64,000 nt of DNA from NCBI RefSeq assembly GCF_035917415.1, contig NZ_CP109073.1, forward strand, positions 1,657,001 through 1,721,000, read 5' to 3'. Origin of the DNA: Streptomyces sp. NBC_01803. GTDB taxonomy: Bacteria; Actinomycetota; Actinomycetes; Streptomycetales; Streptomycetaceae. The notes below the pieces were generated by a model. It did no database searches and was not told the DNA's origin. It saw only the letters and a program-made list of their open reading frames with translations. Below are positions 1 to 7,002 of the stretch, piece after piece (position 1 is the first letter of the stretch; every line of letters starts with the position of its first letter). The translations under genes and the position numbers were made by a program.

Positions 1-36
1 GAGATCGACGCCCACCTCGCCGCGTGGCCGGGGTGA
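1..36 (+). CDS. 3' end of an unidentified upstream gene (partial)
   Basis: Frame 1 is open from the window edge to a TGA at 34-36 and gives only eleven residues, ending in HLAAWPG. The stop overlaps a GTG at 33-35 (GTGA), which is the natural start of the glycerophosphodiesterase gene, so the two were probably translationally coupled. Too little is visible to name a family. Confidence 0.4.
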   Translation, partial: EIDAHLAAWPG

Positions 37-713
37 TCGCGGTCGCCCACCGCGGCGACCCGTACCGGGCCCGGGAGAACACCCTCGCCTCGTTCCGGTC
101 CGCGATCGCGGCCGGGGCCGACGCGATCGAGCTGGACGTCCGGCTCTCGGCCGACGGCGTGCCGGTGGTGGTGCATGACGCCACGCTCAAGCGGCTGTGG
201 GGCCACGACCTGCCGGTGGCCGGGCTGACGGCCCGGCGGATCGCCGAGCTGACGGGCGGCGGCGTCCCGACGCTGGCCGAGGCGCTGGCGGTGACGGCCC
301 CGGTCCGGACGCTGATCGACCTGCCGGAGCGCGGCTCGGCCACGGCGCTCGCCACGCTCCCCGTGGTCCGGGCGGCCGACGCGGAGGGGCGCGTCTACTA
401 CTGCGGGGACGCCGCCGCGCTGCGCGCGGTCCGGGCGGCCGACGCGGCGGCGGAGATCGCCCTGACGTGGAAACGCGCCGCCCGCCCCCGCGACTCGCTG
501 CTGGCCGAGGTGCGTCCCCGGTGGCTCAACTACCGCTTCGGCCTCATCACCCGCGACACGGTCGAGCGCGCCCGGGCCGACGGCTACCACATCGCCGCGT
601 GGACGGCGGACAGCCGCCGCACGATGCGACGGCTGCTGGCTCTGGGCGTCACGGCGATCACCACGAACCGGGTCTCGGCCCTCCGCGCGCTCCTGACCAC
701 GACGGAAGCCTGA
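33..713 (+). CDS. Glycerophosphodiester phosphodiesterase family protein
   Basis: A 226-residue GDPD-fold enzyme expected to hydrolyse glycerophosphodiesters to glycerol 3-phosphate and an alcohol. The family hallmarks are in order near the N-terminus: AHRGD, then ENTLASF, then the metal-binding ELDVR, then VVVHD. GTG 33 was chosen because it forms a 4-base GTGA overlap with the preceding stop; GTG 24 is an in-frame alternative giving three more residues. There is no signal peptide, so it should be cytoplasmic. The length fits short bacterial UgpQ-like enzymes. The next gene is convergent, 64 bases away. Family is secure; the exact substrate is not shown by the sequence. Confidence 0.85.
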   Translation: MIAVAHRGDPYRARENTLASFRSAIAAGADAIELDVRLSADGVPVVVHDATLKRLWGHDLPVAGLTARRIAELTGGGVPTLAEALAVTAPVRTLIDLPERGSATALATLPVVRAADAEGRVYYCGDAAALRAVRAADAAAEIALTWKRAARPRDSLLAEVRPRWLNYRFGLITRDTVERARADGYHIAAWTADSRRTMRRLLALGVTAITTNRVSALRALLTTTEA

Positions 714-777
714 GCCACCCTCTCGGGCGGCCCCGCCGACCGGGTGACGAATCGGCGGCGCCGGCCGGGGGCATGGC

Positions 778-2211
778 TCACAGCGCGGTCATCACGTGCT
801 TGATCCGCGTGTAGTCCTCCAGCCCGTACGCCGAGAGGTCCTTGCCGTAGCCGGACTTCTTGAAGCCGCCGTGCGGCATCTCGGCGACCAGCGGGATGTG
901 GGTGTTGATCCACACGCAGCCGAACTCCAAAGCCCGCGACATCCGCATCGCCCGCGCGTGATCCTTCGTCCACACCGACGACGCCAGGCCGTACTCCACA
1001 TCGTTGGCGTACGTCACCGCCTGCGCCTCGTCCGTGAACTTCTGGACGGTGATCACCGGTCCGAAGACCTCGCCCTGGATGATCTCGTCGTCCTGGCGGC
1101 AGCCGGTGACCACGGTCGGGGCGTAGAAGTACCCCTGGTCGCCCACCCGGTGGCCGCCGGTGGCGACCGTGGCGTGGGCCGGGAGCCGGTCGATGAAGGC
1201 GGCGACCTTGGCCAGGTGCACCGGGTTGTTCAGCGGGCCGTAGAAGCAGTCCGGATCGGTGACGTCACCGGTCCTCACCTCGGCCGCCGCCTTGGTGAGC
1301 GCGGTCACGAAGTCGTCGTGCACCGACTCGTGGACCAGCACGCGGGTGGCCGCCGTGCAGTCCTGGCCGGCGTTGAAGAAGCCCGCGTCGCGGATGCCCT
1401 CGACGGCCGCCGGGATGTCGGCGTCCTCGAACACCACACAGGGCGCCTTGCCGCCCAGCTCCAGATGGACCCGCTTGAGGTCCTTCGCGGCGCTCGCCGC
1501 CACCTCCGTGCCAGCCCGCACCGAGCCGGTGATCGAGGCCATGGCGGGGGTGGTGTGCTCCACCATCAGCCGACCGGTGTCCCGGTCGCCGCAGACGACG
1601 TTGAAGACCCCGGGCGGCAGGATCTCGCCCAGCAGCCCGGCGACGAGGACGGCCGAGGCGGGCGTGGTGTCGGATGGCTTGAGCACCACCGTGTTGCCCG
1701 CGGCCAGCGCCGGGGCGAACTTCCACACGGCCATCATCACCGGGTAGTTCCACGGGGTGACCTGCGCGCAGACGCCGATCGGCTCCCGCCGGACGAACGA
1801 GGTCATCCCCTCCATGTACTCCCCCGCCGACTTGCCCTCCAGCATCCGCGCGGCGCCGGCGAAGAAGCGGATCTGGTCCAGCATCGGCGGCAGCTCCTCC
1901 TGCCGGGTCAGCTCCAGGGGCTTGCCGGTGTTCTCGCACTCGACGGCCAGCAGCTCGTCCGCGTGCCTCTCGAAGGCGTCCGCGATCCTCAGCAGCGCCA
2001 GCTGCCGGACGGCCGGCGTGGTGTCGCGCCAGGCGGGGAAGGCCGCCGCCGCGGCGGCCATGGCGGCGTCCACGTCGGCCGCGCCGGACAGCGGCGCCGT
2101 GGCGTACGCCAGCCCGGTCGTCGGATCCACCACATCGGTGGTCCGCCCGTCCGCGGCGTCCCGGAACGCCCCGTCGATGTAGTTGCGCAAACGGCGCGGC
2201 TCGCTGGTCAC
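778..2211 (-). CDS. Gamma-aminobutyraldehyde dehydrogenase (NAD-dependent ALDH)
   Basis: A 477-residue full-length aldehyde dehydrogenase. Visible active-site elements are Asn155 in TPWNYP, Glu251 in ELGGKAP and the nucleophile Cys285 in NAGQDCTAATR. The N-terminal half is the Rossmann NAD-binding domain. Overall character matches the gamma-aminobutyraldehyde dehydrogenases of putrescine and spermidine breakdown, which oxidise 4-aminobutanal to GABA. In Streptomyces this gene is usually the last of a polyamine-uptake operon. Here remnants of that transporter lie about 2.3 kb upstream on the same strand (4472-4839), with an opposite-strand ABC gene pair in between. The enzyme looks intact while its presumed partners are broken. 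Substrate is inferred from family and context; other amino-aldehydes are possible. Confidence 0.85.
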   Translation of the reverse strand: MTSEPRRLRNYIDGAFRDAADGRTTDVVDPTTGLAYATAPLSGAADVDAAMAAAAAAFPAWRDTTPAVRQLALLRIADAFERHADELLAVECENTGKPLELTRQEELPPMLDQIRFFAGAARMLEGKSAGEYMEGMTSFVRREPIGVCAQVTPWNYPVMMAVWKFAPALAAGNTVVLKPSDTTPASAVLVAGLLGEILPPGVFNVVCGDRDTGRLMVEHTTPAMASITGSVRAGTEVAASAAKDLKRVHLELGGKAPCVVFEDADIPAAVEGIRDAGFFNAGQDCTAATRVLVHESVHDDFVTALTKAAAEVRTGDVTDPDCFYGPLNNPVHLAKVAAFIDRLPAHATVATGGHRVGDQGYFYAPTVVTGCRQDDEIIQGEVFGPVITVQKFTDEAQAVTYANDVEYGLASSVWTKDHARAMRMSRALEFGCVWINTHIPLVAEMPHGGFKKSGYGKDLSAYGLEDYTRIKHVMTAL

Positions 2212-2545
2212 GGCACCCTCCTGCCTTCCCGGCCCGACGACTGTCAGGGCCTATAGCCTATGCCCCACCCCGGTCATACAACACTGCCACAGTCAGCAGA
2301 TTCTTCCGCGCCACGCGGGCGCTGACCGGAGAAACAGCCTTCACATGGCCTCGGCAAGAGAAATCTTCCTTCCGCCGCACCCCCTGGTACACCGTTCGGA
2401 GGATTCTGCGGACCGCCCCGCCGAGTCGGCGTCCGGCGGCCCGCGTGCCTGTGTCAGCGTGCGGAGGAGTCCGTGACCGATTCCCCGGCCGCTCGTTCAC
2501 CCGGTCGGGGGAGCTAAGACCGCTACGAGCGGAGGTGCCGGAGAC
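2212..2545. other. Divergent intergenic region, aldehyde dehydrogenase / ABC transporter
   Basis: A 334-base region between divergent starts. Its right half contains a possible 14-codon leader reading frame (2473-2517). The left part shows a directly repeated ATAGGC on the minus strand near 2250-2262, close to where the dehydrogenase promoter should be. No confident -35/-10 pair, terminator or RNA element could be picked out. Confidence 0.3.
2473..2517 (+). CDS. Possible short leader peptide
   Basis: GTG at 2473 is preceded at 3-base spacing by a strong ribosome-binding sequence, GGAGGAG. It opens a 14-residue frame (MTDSPAARSPGRGS) that ends at TAA 2515-2517, 28 bases before the ABC ATPase start. 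This could be a translated leader or a chance frame; there is no protein family to test it against. The spacing of the Shine-Dalgarno to GTG is short, which lowers confidence. Confidence 0.25.
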   Translation: MTDSPAARSPGRGS

Positions 2546-3253
2546 ATGGCCCCACCCGACAACGACGTCCTCTGGGCGCGCGGTGTGCACTACGCCCACA
2601 ATGGCTCGCCCGCGCTGCTGGGAATCTCCCTCGGCGTCCGCCAGGGCGAGATCCTCGCCGTCACCGGGCCGCGCGGCTGCGGCAAGACCACGCTGCTCGG
2701 CTGCCTGTCCGGCCAGCACGTGCCCGACAAGGGCGAGGTCTGGTTCAACAGCATGCCGGTCCACACCCTCACCCCCACCTCGCGCGAGCGGCTGCGCCGC
2801 GACCGCTTCGGCTGGGTGGGCGACAGCCCGCAGCTCCTGCCCGAGCTGACCGCCTGGGAGAACGCCGCGCTGCCGCTGCTGCTGGCCGGCGCCGGCCACC
2901 GCAAGGCGAGACGGACCGCGATGGAATGGCTGGACCGGCTCGACGTCGGGGACTGCGCCCGCAAGCGGCCCGCCGCGCTGCTCCAGGCCCAGCGGCAGCG
3001 GATCGCGATCGCGCGGGCGCTGGTCCACCAGCCCGACGTGCTGTTCGCGGACGAGCCGACCGCGCCCCTGCACCAGGCGGACCGGGCGCAGGTGCTGCGC
3101 ACCCTCACCACGGCGGGCCGCTCGCACAGCATCACCGTGGTCCTCGCGACGCACGACCCCGAGGTCGCCACCCTGGCCGACCGCACGGTGACCATCGTCG
3201 ACGGCCGCGCGTCCGGCGCCGCCAGCACAGCCACATGCTCGCTCTCCGCCTAG
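2546..3253 (+). CDS. ABC transporter ATP-binding protein
   Basis: A 235-residue nucleotide-binding subunit. Walker A is GPRGCGKT at residues 41-48, the Q-loop glutamine is near 98, Walker B is VLFADEPTA around 167-174 and the H-loop histidine sits in LATHDPE near 206. The ABC signature is unusual: where LSGGQ is expected the protein reads LLQAQ (146-150), so the signature serine and glycines are gone. The size and fold resemble the LolD/MacB group that energises FtsX-type permeases, and the next gene, overlapping by 19 bases, encodes such a membrane partner. The substrate cannot be told from sequence. Confidence 0.85.
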   Translation: MAPPDNDVLWARGVHYAHNGSPALLGISLGVRQGEILAVTGPRGCGKTTLLGCLSGQHVPDKGEVWFNSMPVHTLTPTSRERLRRDRFGWVGDSPQLLPELTAWENAALPLLLAGAGHRKARRTAMEWLDRLDVGDCARKRPAALLQAQRQRIAIARALVHQPDVLFADEPTAPLHQADRAQVLRTLTTAGRSHSITVVLATHDPEVATLADRTVTIVDGRASGAASTATCSLSA

Positions 3254-4440
3254 CCCGCGGCGCGGACCCGGTCGCCCTGAGCCGCCGGGTGCTGCTCGTC
3301 GGCGCGGCGGCCGGCGTCGGGTTCCTGCTGCTGAGCGCCCTGGCCTACGCCGTCGACCACCCCGGGCAGGGGCGCTCAGCGGCACTGCGCCTGGCCTGGT
3401 GCGCCGTGCCGCTGGCCGCCACCGTGCAGCTCGCCGTCGCGGTGGCGCGGGCCGACCCGACCGCGCGGCCCGCCTCCGGCCTCGATGTGGCGGGCATGGG
3501 CCCGGCACGGCTGCCGGTGCTCGCCGCGATGTCGGCGGCCGTGGCCGGGACGGTGGGCAGCGGGCTGGCCCTGCTGGCCTTCCTGCATCTGCGCGGCGAC
3601 CTGTCCGGGCTGCCGTTCGGCGGCGCCGCGGCCGGGACGCTCGCGGCCGGCCGTTCGCTGCCGCTGGGCGCCGCGCTCACCCTGCTGGCCGTCGCCCCCA
3701 CCGGGGCGGCGGCCGGGAGCGCGCTCGTCATGTGGCCCCGGCCCGCGGCCGAACGTCCCCGGCCGGAGCCCGCCCGGCCACCGGCCGACCCGACTGATCC
3801 GCCGCGCCACGACCCGCCGGTGCCCACGCCACCCGGGCTGCCCTGGGGCACCGCCCTGATCACCGGGGGCATCGCGCTGAGCGCCTACGCGGGCGACGAG
3901 GCCGCGGTCGTCACCGAGGCGCCCGACGGCTGGCTGCCGCTGCCCGGTGCGCTGGGCAACGTGTCGGCGGGCGTGGTCGGCGGCTGGCTGCTGATCGCGA
4001 CCGGGATCGTGCTGGCCGCGCCGGGCCTGGTCCACCTGTGCGGGCGGCTGCTGTCCGGCGGCAGGCCGGGCGTGCTGCGGCTGCTGGCCGGGCGGGCGCT
4101 CCAGGAGGAATCGCGCCGGATCGGCCGGCCGCTGGGCGCGCTGGTCGCCGCGTCGGCCGCGCTGCTGGCGGCGCGGGAGCTGGACGGGCTGAGCGAGTTC
4201 GGCCCACTGGGCGCCCTGGGCGCCGTCGTGGTGCTGGTCTGCGTGCTCGGCACGGTGGCGACCGTGGCCGACGAGGGGCGGGCGGCGCGGCGGACGGCGA
4301 CCGCGGCGCTGGCGCGGCTGGGCGCCCCGCGGGCCGTGCTGCGCGGCGCGGCCGTGCTGCGGGCCACGGTCCTGGTCTCGGTGCTGGCCCCCATGACTTG
4401 GCTGGCCGCCTACCTGATCGCCCTGCCGGCCGGCTCCTAG
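3235..4440 (+). CDS. ABC transporter permease, FtsX-like membrane protein
   Basis: A 401-residue Ala/Leu-rich integral membrane protein starting at ATG 3235 inside the end of the ATPase gene, so the two are translationally coupled. Hydrophobic segments appear near residues 18-38, 48-66, 90-112, 127-145, 200-218, 235-262 and several times in the C-terminal third. A Pro-rich hydrophilic stretch near residues 165-200 separates two membrane halves. The arrangement resembles the FtsX/MacB class of permeases without a clear extracytoplasmic domain. With the preceding ATPase it should form a full ABC complex in the cytoplasmic membrane. Substrate unknown. Confidence 0.75.
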   Translation: MLALRLARGADPVALSRRVLLVGAAAGVGFLLLSALAYAVDHPGQGRSAALRLAWCAVPLAATVQLAVAVARADPTARPASGLDVAGMGPARLPVLAAMSAAVAGTVGSGLALLAFLHLRGDLSGLPFGGAAAGTLAAGRSLPLGAALTLLAVAPTGAAAGSALVMWPRPAAERPRPEPARPPADPTDPPRHDPPVPTPPGLPWGTALITGGIALSAYAGDEAAVVTEAPDGWLPLPGALGNVSAGVVGGWLLIATGIVLAAPGLVHLCGRLLSGGRPGVLRLLAGRALQEESRRIGRPLGALVAASAALLAARELDGLSEFGPLGALGAVVVLVCVLGTVATVADEGRAARRTATAALARLGAPRAVLRGAAVLRATVLVSVLAPMTWLAAYLIALPAGS

Positions 4441-4471
4441 CCGGCCGGCGGCGGGGGCGGAGCGGGCCGGG

Positions 4472-4589
4472 TCACCGGGTGCTCCGGCGGCCCGCGCCGA
4501 ACAGCCGGCCGGCCAGCACGACGCCGACGGCCAGCGCGAACATGGCGCTGCCGATCACGTTGACCTGCACCGGCGTGCCGCGCTGGGCG
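4472..4589 (-). pseudogene. Remnant of polyamine ABC permease PotC (C-terminal end only)
   Basis: Read on the minus strand, about 38 codons ending at TGA 4472 encode a typical PotC tail: TPVQVNVIGSAMFALAV, then a last membrane segment and the basic end GAGRRSTR. Nothing of the remaining roughly 230 residues of a PotC protein is present. On its upstream side the sequence switches abruptly, and in a different frame, to the start of a PotD-like lipoprotein. The simplest reading is a deletion that removed the body of a potDABC-type operon. The family assignment is from memory of polyamine permease tails. Confidence 0.6.
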
Positions 4590-4839
4590 GCGCCTCGTCG
4601 ACGTCGATGGAGAGCGGCCAGTTGCTGAGGGCGAGCTCCTTCTCGCCGGCCGAGCGGTCCTCGGCGGCCTCCGTCGCCGCGTCACCGCCCCCGTCGTCGG
4701 TGCCGGGGATGCCGCAGGCGGCCAAGGCGGCGCCACCGGCTGCGGACGGCGCGGTGGCACGCAGCGGACAGCGCCAGGTCAGGGCGGCGCGGCCCGTGGT
4801 GAGGCCGCGCTCCCAGGCCCTGCGCACGGGCTCGGGCAT
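4590..4839 (-). pseudogene. Remnant of polyamine-binding lipoprotein PotD (N-terminal start only)
   Basis: From ATG 4839 the minus strand encodes MPEPVRRAWERGLTTG, an RCPLRAT segment, an Ala/Gly-rich stretch and the lipobox-like AACGIP. A charged linker and LALSNWPLSIDVDE follow; the last matches the beginning of the mature domain in Streptomyces spermidine/putrescine-binding proteins. The frame then closes within about 15 codons, where the PotC-like remnant begins in another frame. Only about 80 of an expected 400 residues remain, so it cannot bind ligand. It was probably the first gene of the operon whose end is the PotC remnant. Confidence 0.65.
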
Positions 4840-4845
4840 GCCGTC

Positions 4846-5208
4846 GATCATCTTCGAACGCGAGAACCTCACCGGCCGCGTCCCGGACAACGAGCACGCC
4901 TTCCGCGCCACCCTCCACAAGCTCGGCGACCTGCCGATCGTCGGGGACGTGCGCGGCGACGGCTCCTTCTGCGGGATCGAGCTGGTCAAGGACAAGACCA
5001 CCAAAGAGACGTTCACCGACGAGGAGTCCGAGCGCGTCCTGCACGGCTTCCTCTCCGGAGCCCGTACGACGACGGCCTCTACTGCCGCGCCGACGACCGC
5101 GGCGACCCCGTCGTCCAGCTCGCCCCGCCCCTCATCGCCGACCAGCCCTCTTCGACGAGATCGAACAGATTCCGCGCGGCGTCCTCACCAAAACGTGGAC
5201 CAAGCTCA
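4846..5208 (+). pseudogene. Remnant of class III aminotransferase (C-terminal third, frameshifted)
   Basis: In one frame the plus strand reads ERENLTGRVPDNEHAF, DLPIVGDVRG and FCGIELVKDKTTKETF. These are characteristic of the C-terminal third of PLP-dependent aspartate-aminotransferase-fold class III enzymes found beside Streptomyces polyamine genes. The frame then slips near 5065 (continuing YDDGLYCRADDRGDPVV and APPLIAD) and again near 5145 (LFDEIEQI, LTKTWTKL). The first roughly 300 residues, including the PLP lysine region, are absent. Two frameshifts plus truncation show it is dead. It abuts the PotD remnant head to head, so the intervening promoter and any regulator were lost. Confidence 0.75.
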
Positions 5209-5369
5209 GACGGCCGTGGCCGTGGTGGCGGCCCGGCCCTGGCCGGGGAGGCGGTACCAGGGTCGGGCCGCGATCGAGGGCGGTCGGGACAGGCTCAAGA
5301 GAGGGTGACGAAGCCGGGGAACCGTGCCCCGGCGATCCCTCCCGCCCACCCCCTGACCGCGGTCACGGG

Positions 5370-5840
5370 AGCGCCGGCCGCTCCGTCTTGGTCAGCCAGC
5401 GGTCGGTCCCCCCGGGCGGCCGGGCCGTGCCGGTTGAAGACGTGGTCGGCGGAGCGGGTCGGAGTGGCGCTGTTCCCCATGGGTTGACGTTGACCCAGGC
5501 GTGGACCTCCAGCCCGGCGGCGTGCGCCCGCTCGATCACCTCGTCCAGCGGGTCGCACGGCGCGGGGGCGATGGCCGCGTCGGTGCGCGGGTTCAGCGCG
5601 CGAGTGCAGAAGCAGTCGTAGCGGCGGGCGGTCTGCACGATGAGCGCGTTGGCGTGGACGGCGAGGGCGTCGTCGATGAGGGCGGTGACCCGCTGAGGGG
5701 GTAGACGCCGGGGTCGAAGGCGTCGACCCGGTACTCCGCCACTGCTCCGGCCGGCCGTCGCCGGCCGCGGTGGCAGCGGTGGGGAGGGTGCCGGTCAGCA
5801 GGCTGAGACAGGTGAGCGGGATGCGCGGGATCCGTCTCAT
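5370..5840 (-). pseudogene. Remnant of secreted GHL10-type (DUF187) glycosyl hydrolase
   Basis: ATG 5840 has a good ribosome-binding site (GGGGGAGG) and begins a signal peptide: MRRIPRIPLT, a hydrophobic core, then TAATAAG. The reading frame then shifts to EYRVDAFDPGVYPL and shifts again to VTALIDDALAVHANALIVQT, then YDCFCTRALNPRTDAAIAP and DPLDEVIERAHAAGLEVHAW. A further slip gives SADHVFNRHG. These are recognisable blocks of the family-10-like hydrolases that begin with a predicted TIM barrel. Intact members are about 400 residues; here only about 150 codons survive, in at least three frames, and the rest is missing. The gene is clearly non-functional. Confidence 0.7.
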
Positions 5841-5928
5841 GCGGGCCTCCCCCTGAGGGCAGTTGAGGTACGGCCCGGACAATTTACTTCGCCCGGGTCA
5901 GCCCGCATAGATGAAGACTTTCACCCTT

Positions 5929-7002
5929 TCAGGAAAGGTGGACCCGCTCCGGCAGCACGACCACATCCGCGCGGTCGAAGCCGACGCCGACCGCCGCGCC
6001 CTCCGCCGGGGCGTCGCGCAGCGGACACGCCGCCTCCAGCCCGGGGCCGCGCTCGGGGTCGAGGTACAGCAGCACGTGGTCGCCGCGGAACGTGCGCGCC
6101 CGGACCGTGGCGCGCGGTCCCTCGGGCGGGTCCGCGTCCGGCGCGGTGAGCCGGACGCCGGACGGCCGGATCAGGAGCCGGCGGCGCCCCGGCGCCGTGC
6201 CGCCGGGCACCGGCACCGGCCCCCACGGCGTCACGGCGGTCCCGTCCGCGCCGACCGTGGCCTCGACCAGGTTGCGGAAACCGAGGAACCGGGCGACGAA
6301 CGAGTCGGCCGGCCGCAGCCACACCTCGACCGGGCTGCCGCTCTGCGCGACGCGCCCCTCGCGCATCACCACCACCCGGTCGGCCAGCGCGAACGCCTCC
6401 CCCTGGTCGTGGGTGACGGCCAGGACGGTGGTGCCCAGGCGGCGGAAGAGCTGCCGCAGCTCGATGACCAGCCGCTCCCGCAGATCGCGGTCGAGCTGGC
6501 CCATCGGCTCGTCCAGCATCAGCAGCCGGGGCCGGGGCGCCAGCGCGCGGGCGAGCGCGACCCGCTGCCGCTCCCCGCCGGAGAGCGCGTCCACGGCGCG
6601 GCGCTGGGCGCCCGGCAGCCCCACCAGGTCGAGCAGCTCGGCCACCCGCCGCCCGGCCTCGACCCGGGGGACGCGGTGCATCCGCAGGCCGAACGCGACA
6701 TTGCCGCCGACATCCCGCTGCGGGAAGAGCTGCTGGTCCTGGAACATGAGCCCGAGGCCGCGGCGGTGCGTGGGCACCCCGGCCTGGTCCCGGCCCGCCA
6801 GCCGGACCGTGCCCGCGGCGACATCCGTGAGGCCCGCGACCGCCCGCAGCAGCGTGGACTTGCCGCTGCCGCTGGGGCCGAGCACGCAGACCGTCTCGTG
6901 CTCCGCGACCCGCAGGTCCACCGCGTCCAGGGCGGTACGGCCCGGGTAGCGCACGGTCAGGCCGTCGGCTTCGAGCAGGGGCGGTGTCGTCGGCATGCTC
7001 AC
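5929..7002 (-). CDS. thiQ: Thiamine ABC transporter, ATP-binding protein
   Basis: A 357-residue ATPase with Walker A GPSGSGKST (42-50), signature LSGGERQR and Walker B LLMLDEPMGQLD. After the roughly 240-residue nucleotide-binding domain comes a C-terminal TOBE-like regulatory domain (around 260-350). GTG 7002 was preferred over ATG 6996 because it forms a GTGA overlap with the permease stop and has GGAG five bases upstream. It should energise uptake of thiamine or its phosphates by the ThiP-like permease. Regulation is by the TPP riboswitch ahead of the operon's first gene. The TOBE extension makes it longer than E. coli ThiQ and more like the FbpC/PotA group, so the symbol rests on the operon and riboswitch. 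Confidence 0.8.
   Translation of the reverse strand: MSMPTTPPLLEADGLTVRYPGRTALDAVDLRVAEHETVCVLGPSGSGKSTLLRAVAGLTDVAAGTVRLAGRDQAGVPTHRRGLGLMFQDQQLFPQRDVGGNVAFGLRMHRVPRVEAGRRVAELLDLVGLPGAQRRAVDALSGGERQRVALARALAPRPRLLMLDEPMGQLDRDLRERLVIELRQLFRRLGTTVLAVTHDQGEAFALADRVVVMREGRVAQSGSPVEVWLRPADSFVARFLGFRNLVEATVGADGTAVTPWGPVPVPGGTAPGRRRLLIRPSGVRLTAPDADPPEGPRATVRARTFRGDHVLLYLDPERGPGLEAACPLRDAPAEGAAVGVGFDRADVVVLPERVHLS

Noticed and set aside
2258..3508. A long minus-strand frame opposite the ABC ATPase
   Set aside because: It is Arg/Gly/Pro-rich with no family character and mirrors the real plus-strand gene, a usual artefact of high GC.
4607..5308. A 233-codon open frame that could be called an intact gene
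   Set aside because: Only its middle matches a class III aminotransferase; its start is antisense to the PotD remnant and its end is out-of-frame sequence, so it is a by-product of decay.
5295..5882. A 195-codon minus-strand frame
   Set aside because: It carries the hydrolase signal peptide but then runs in the wrong frame through the hydrolase remnant; it is not a single real protein.
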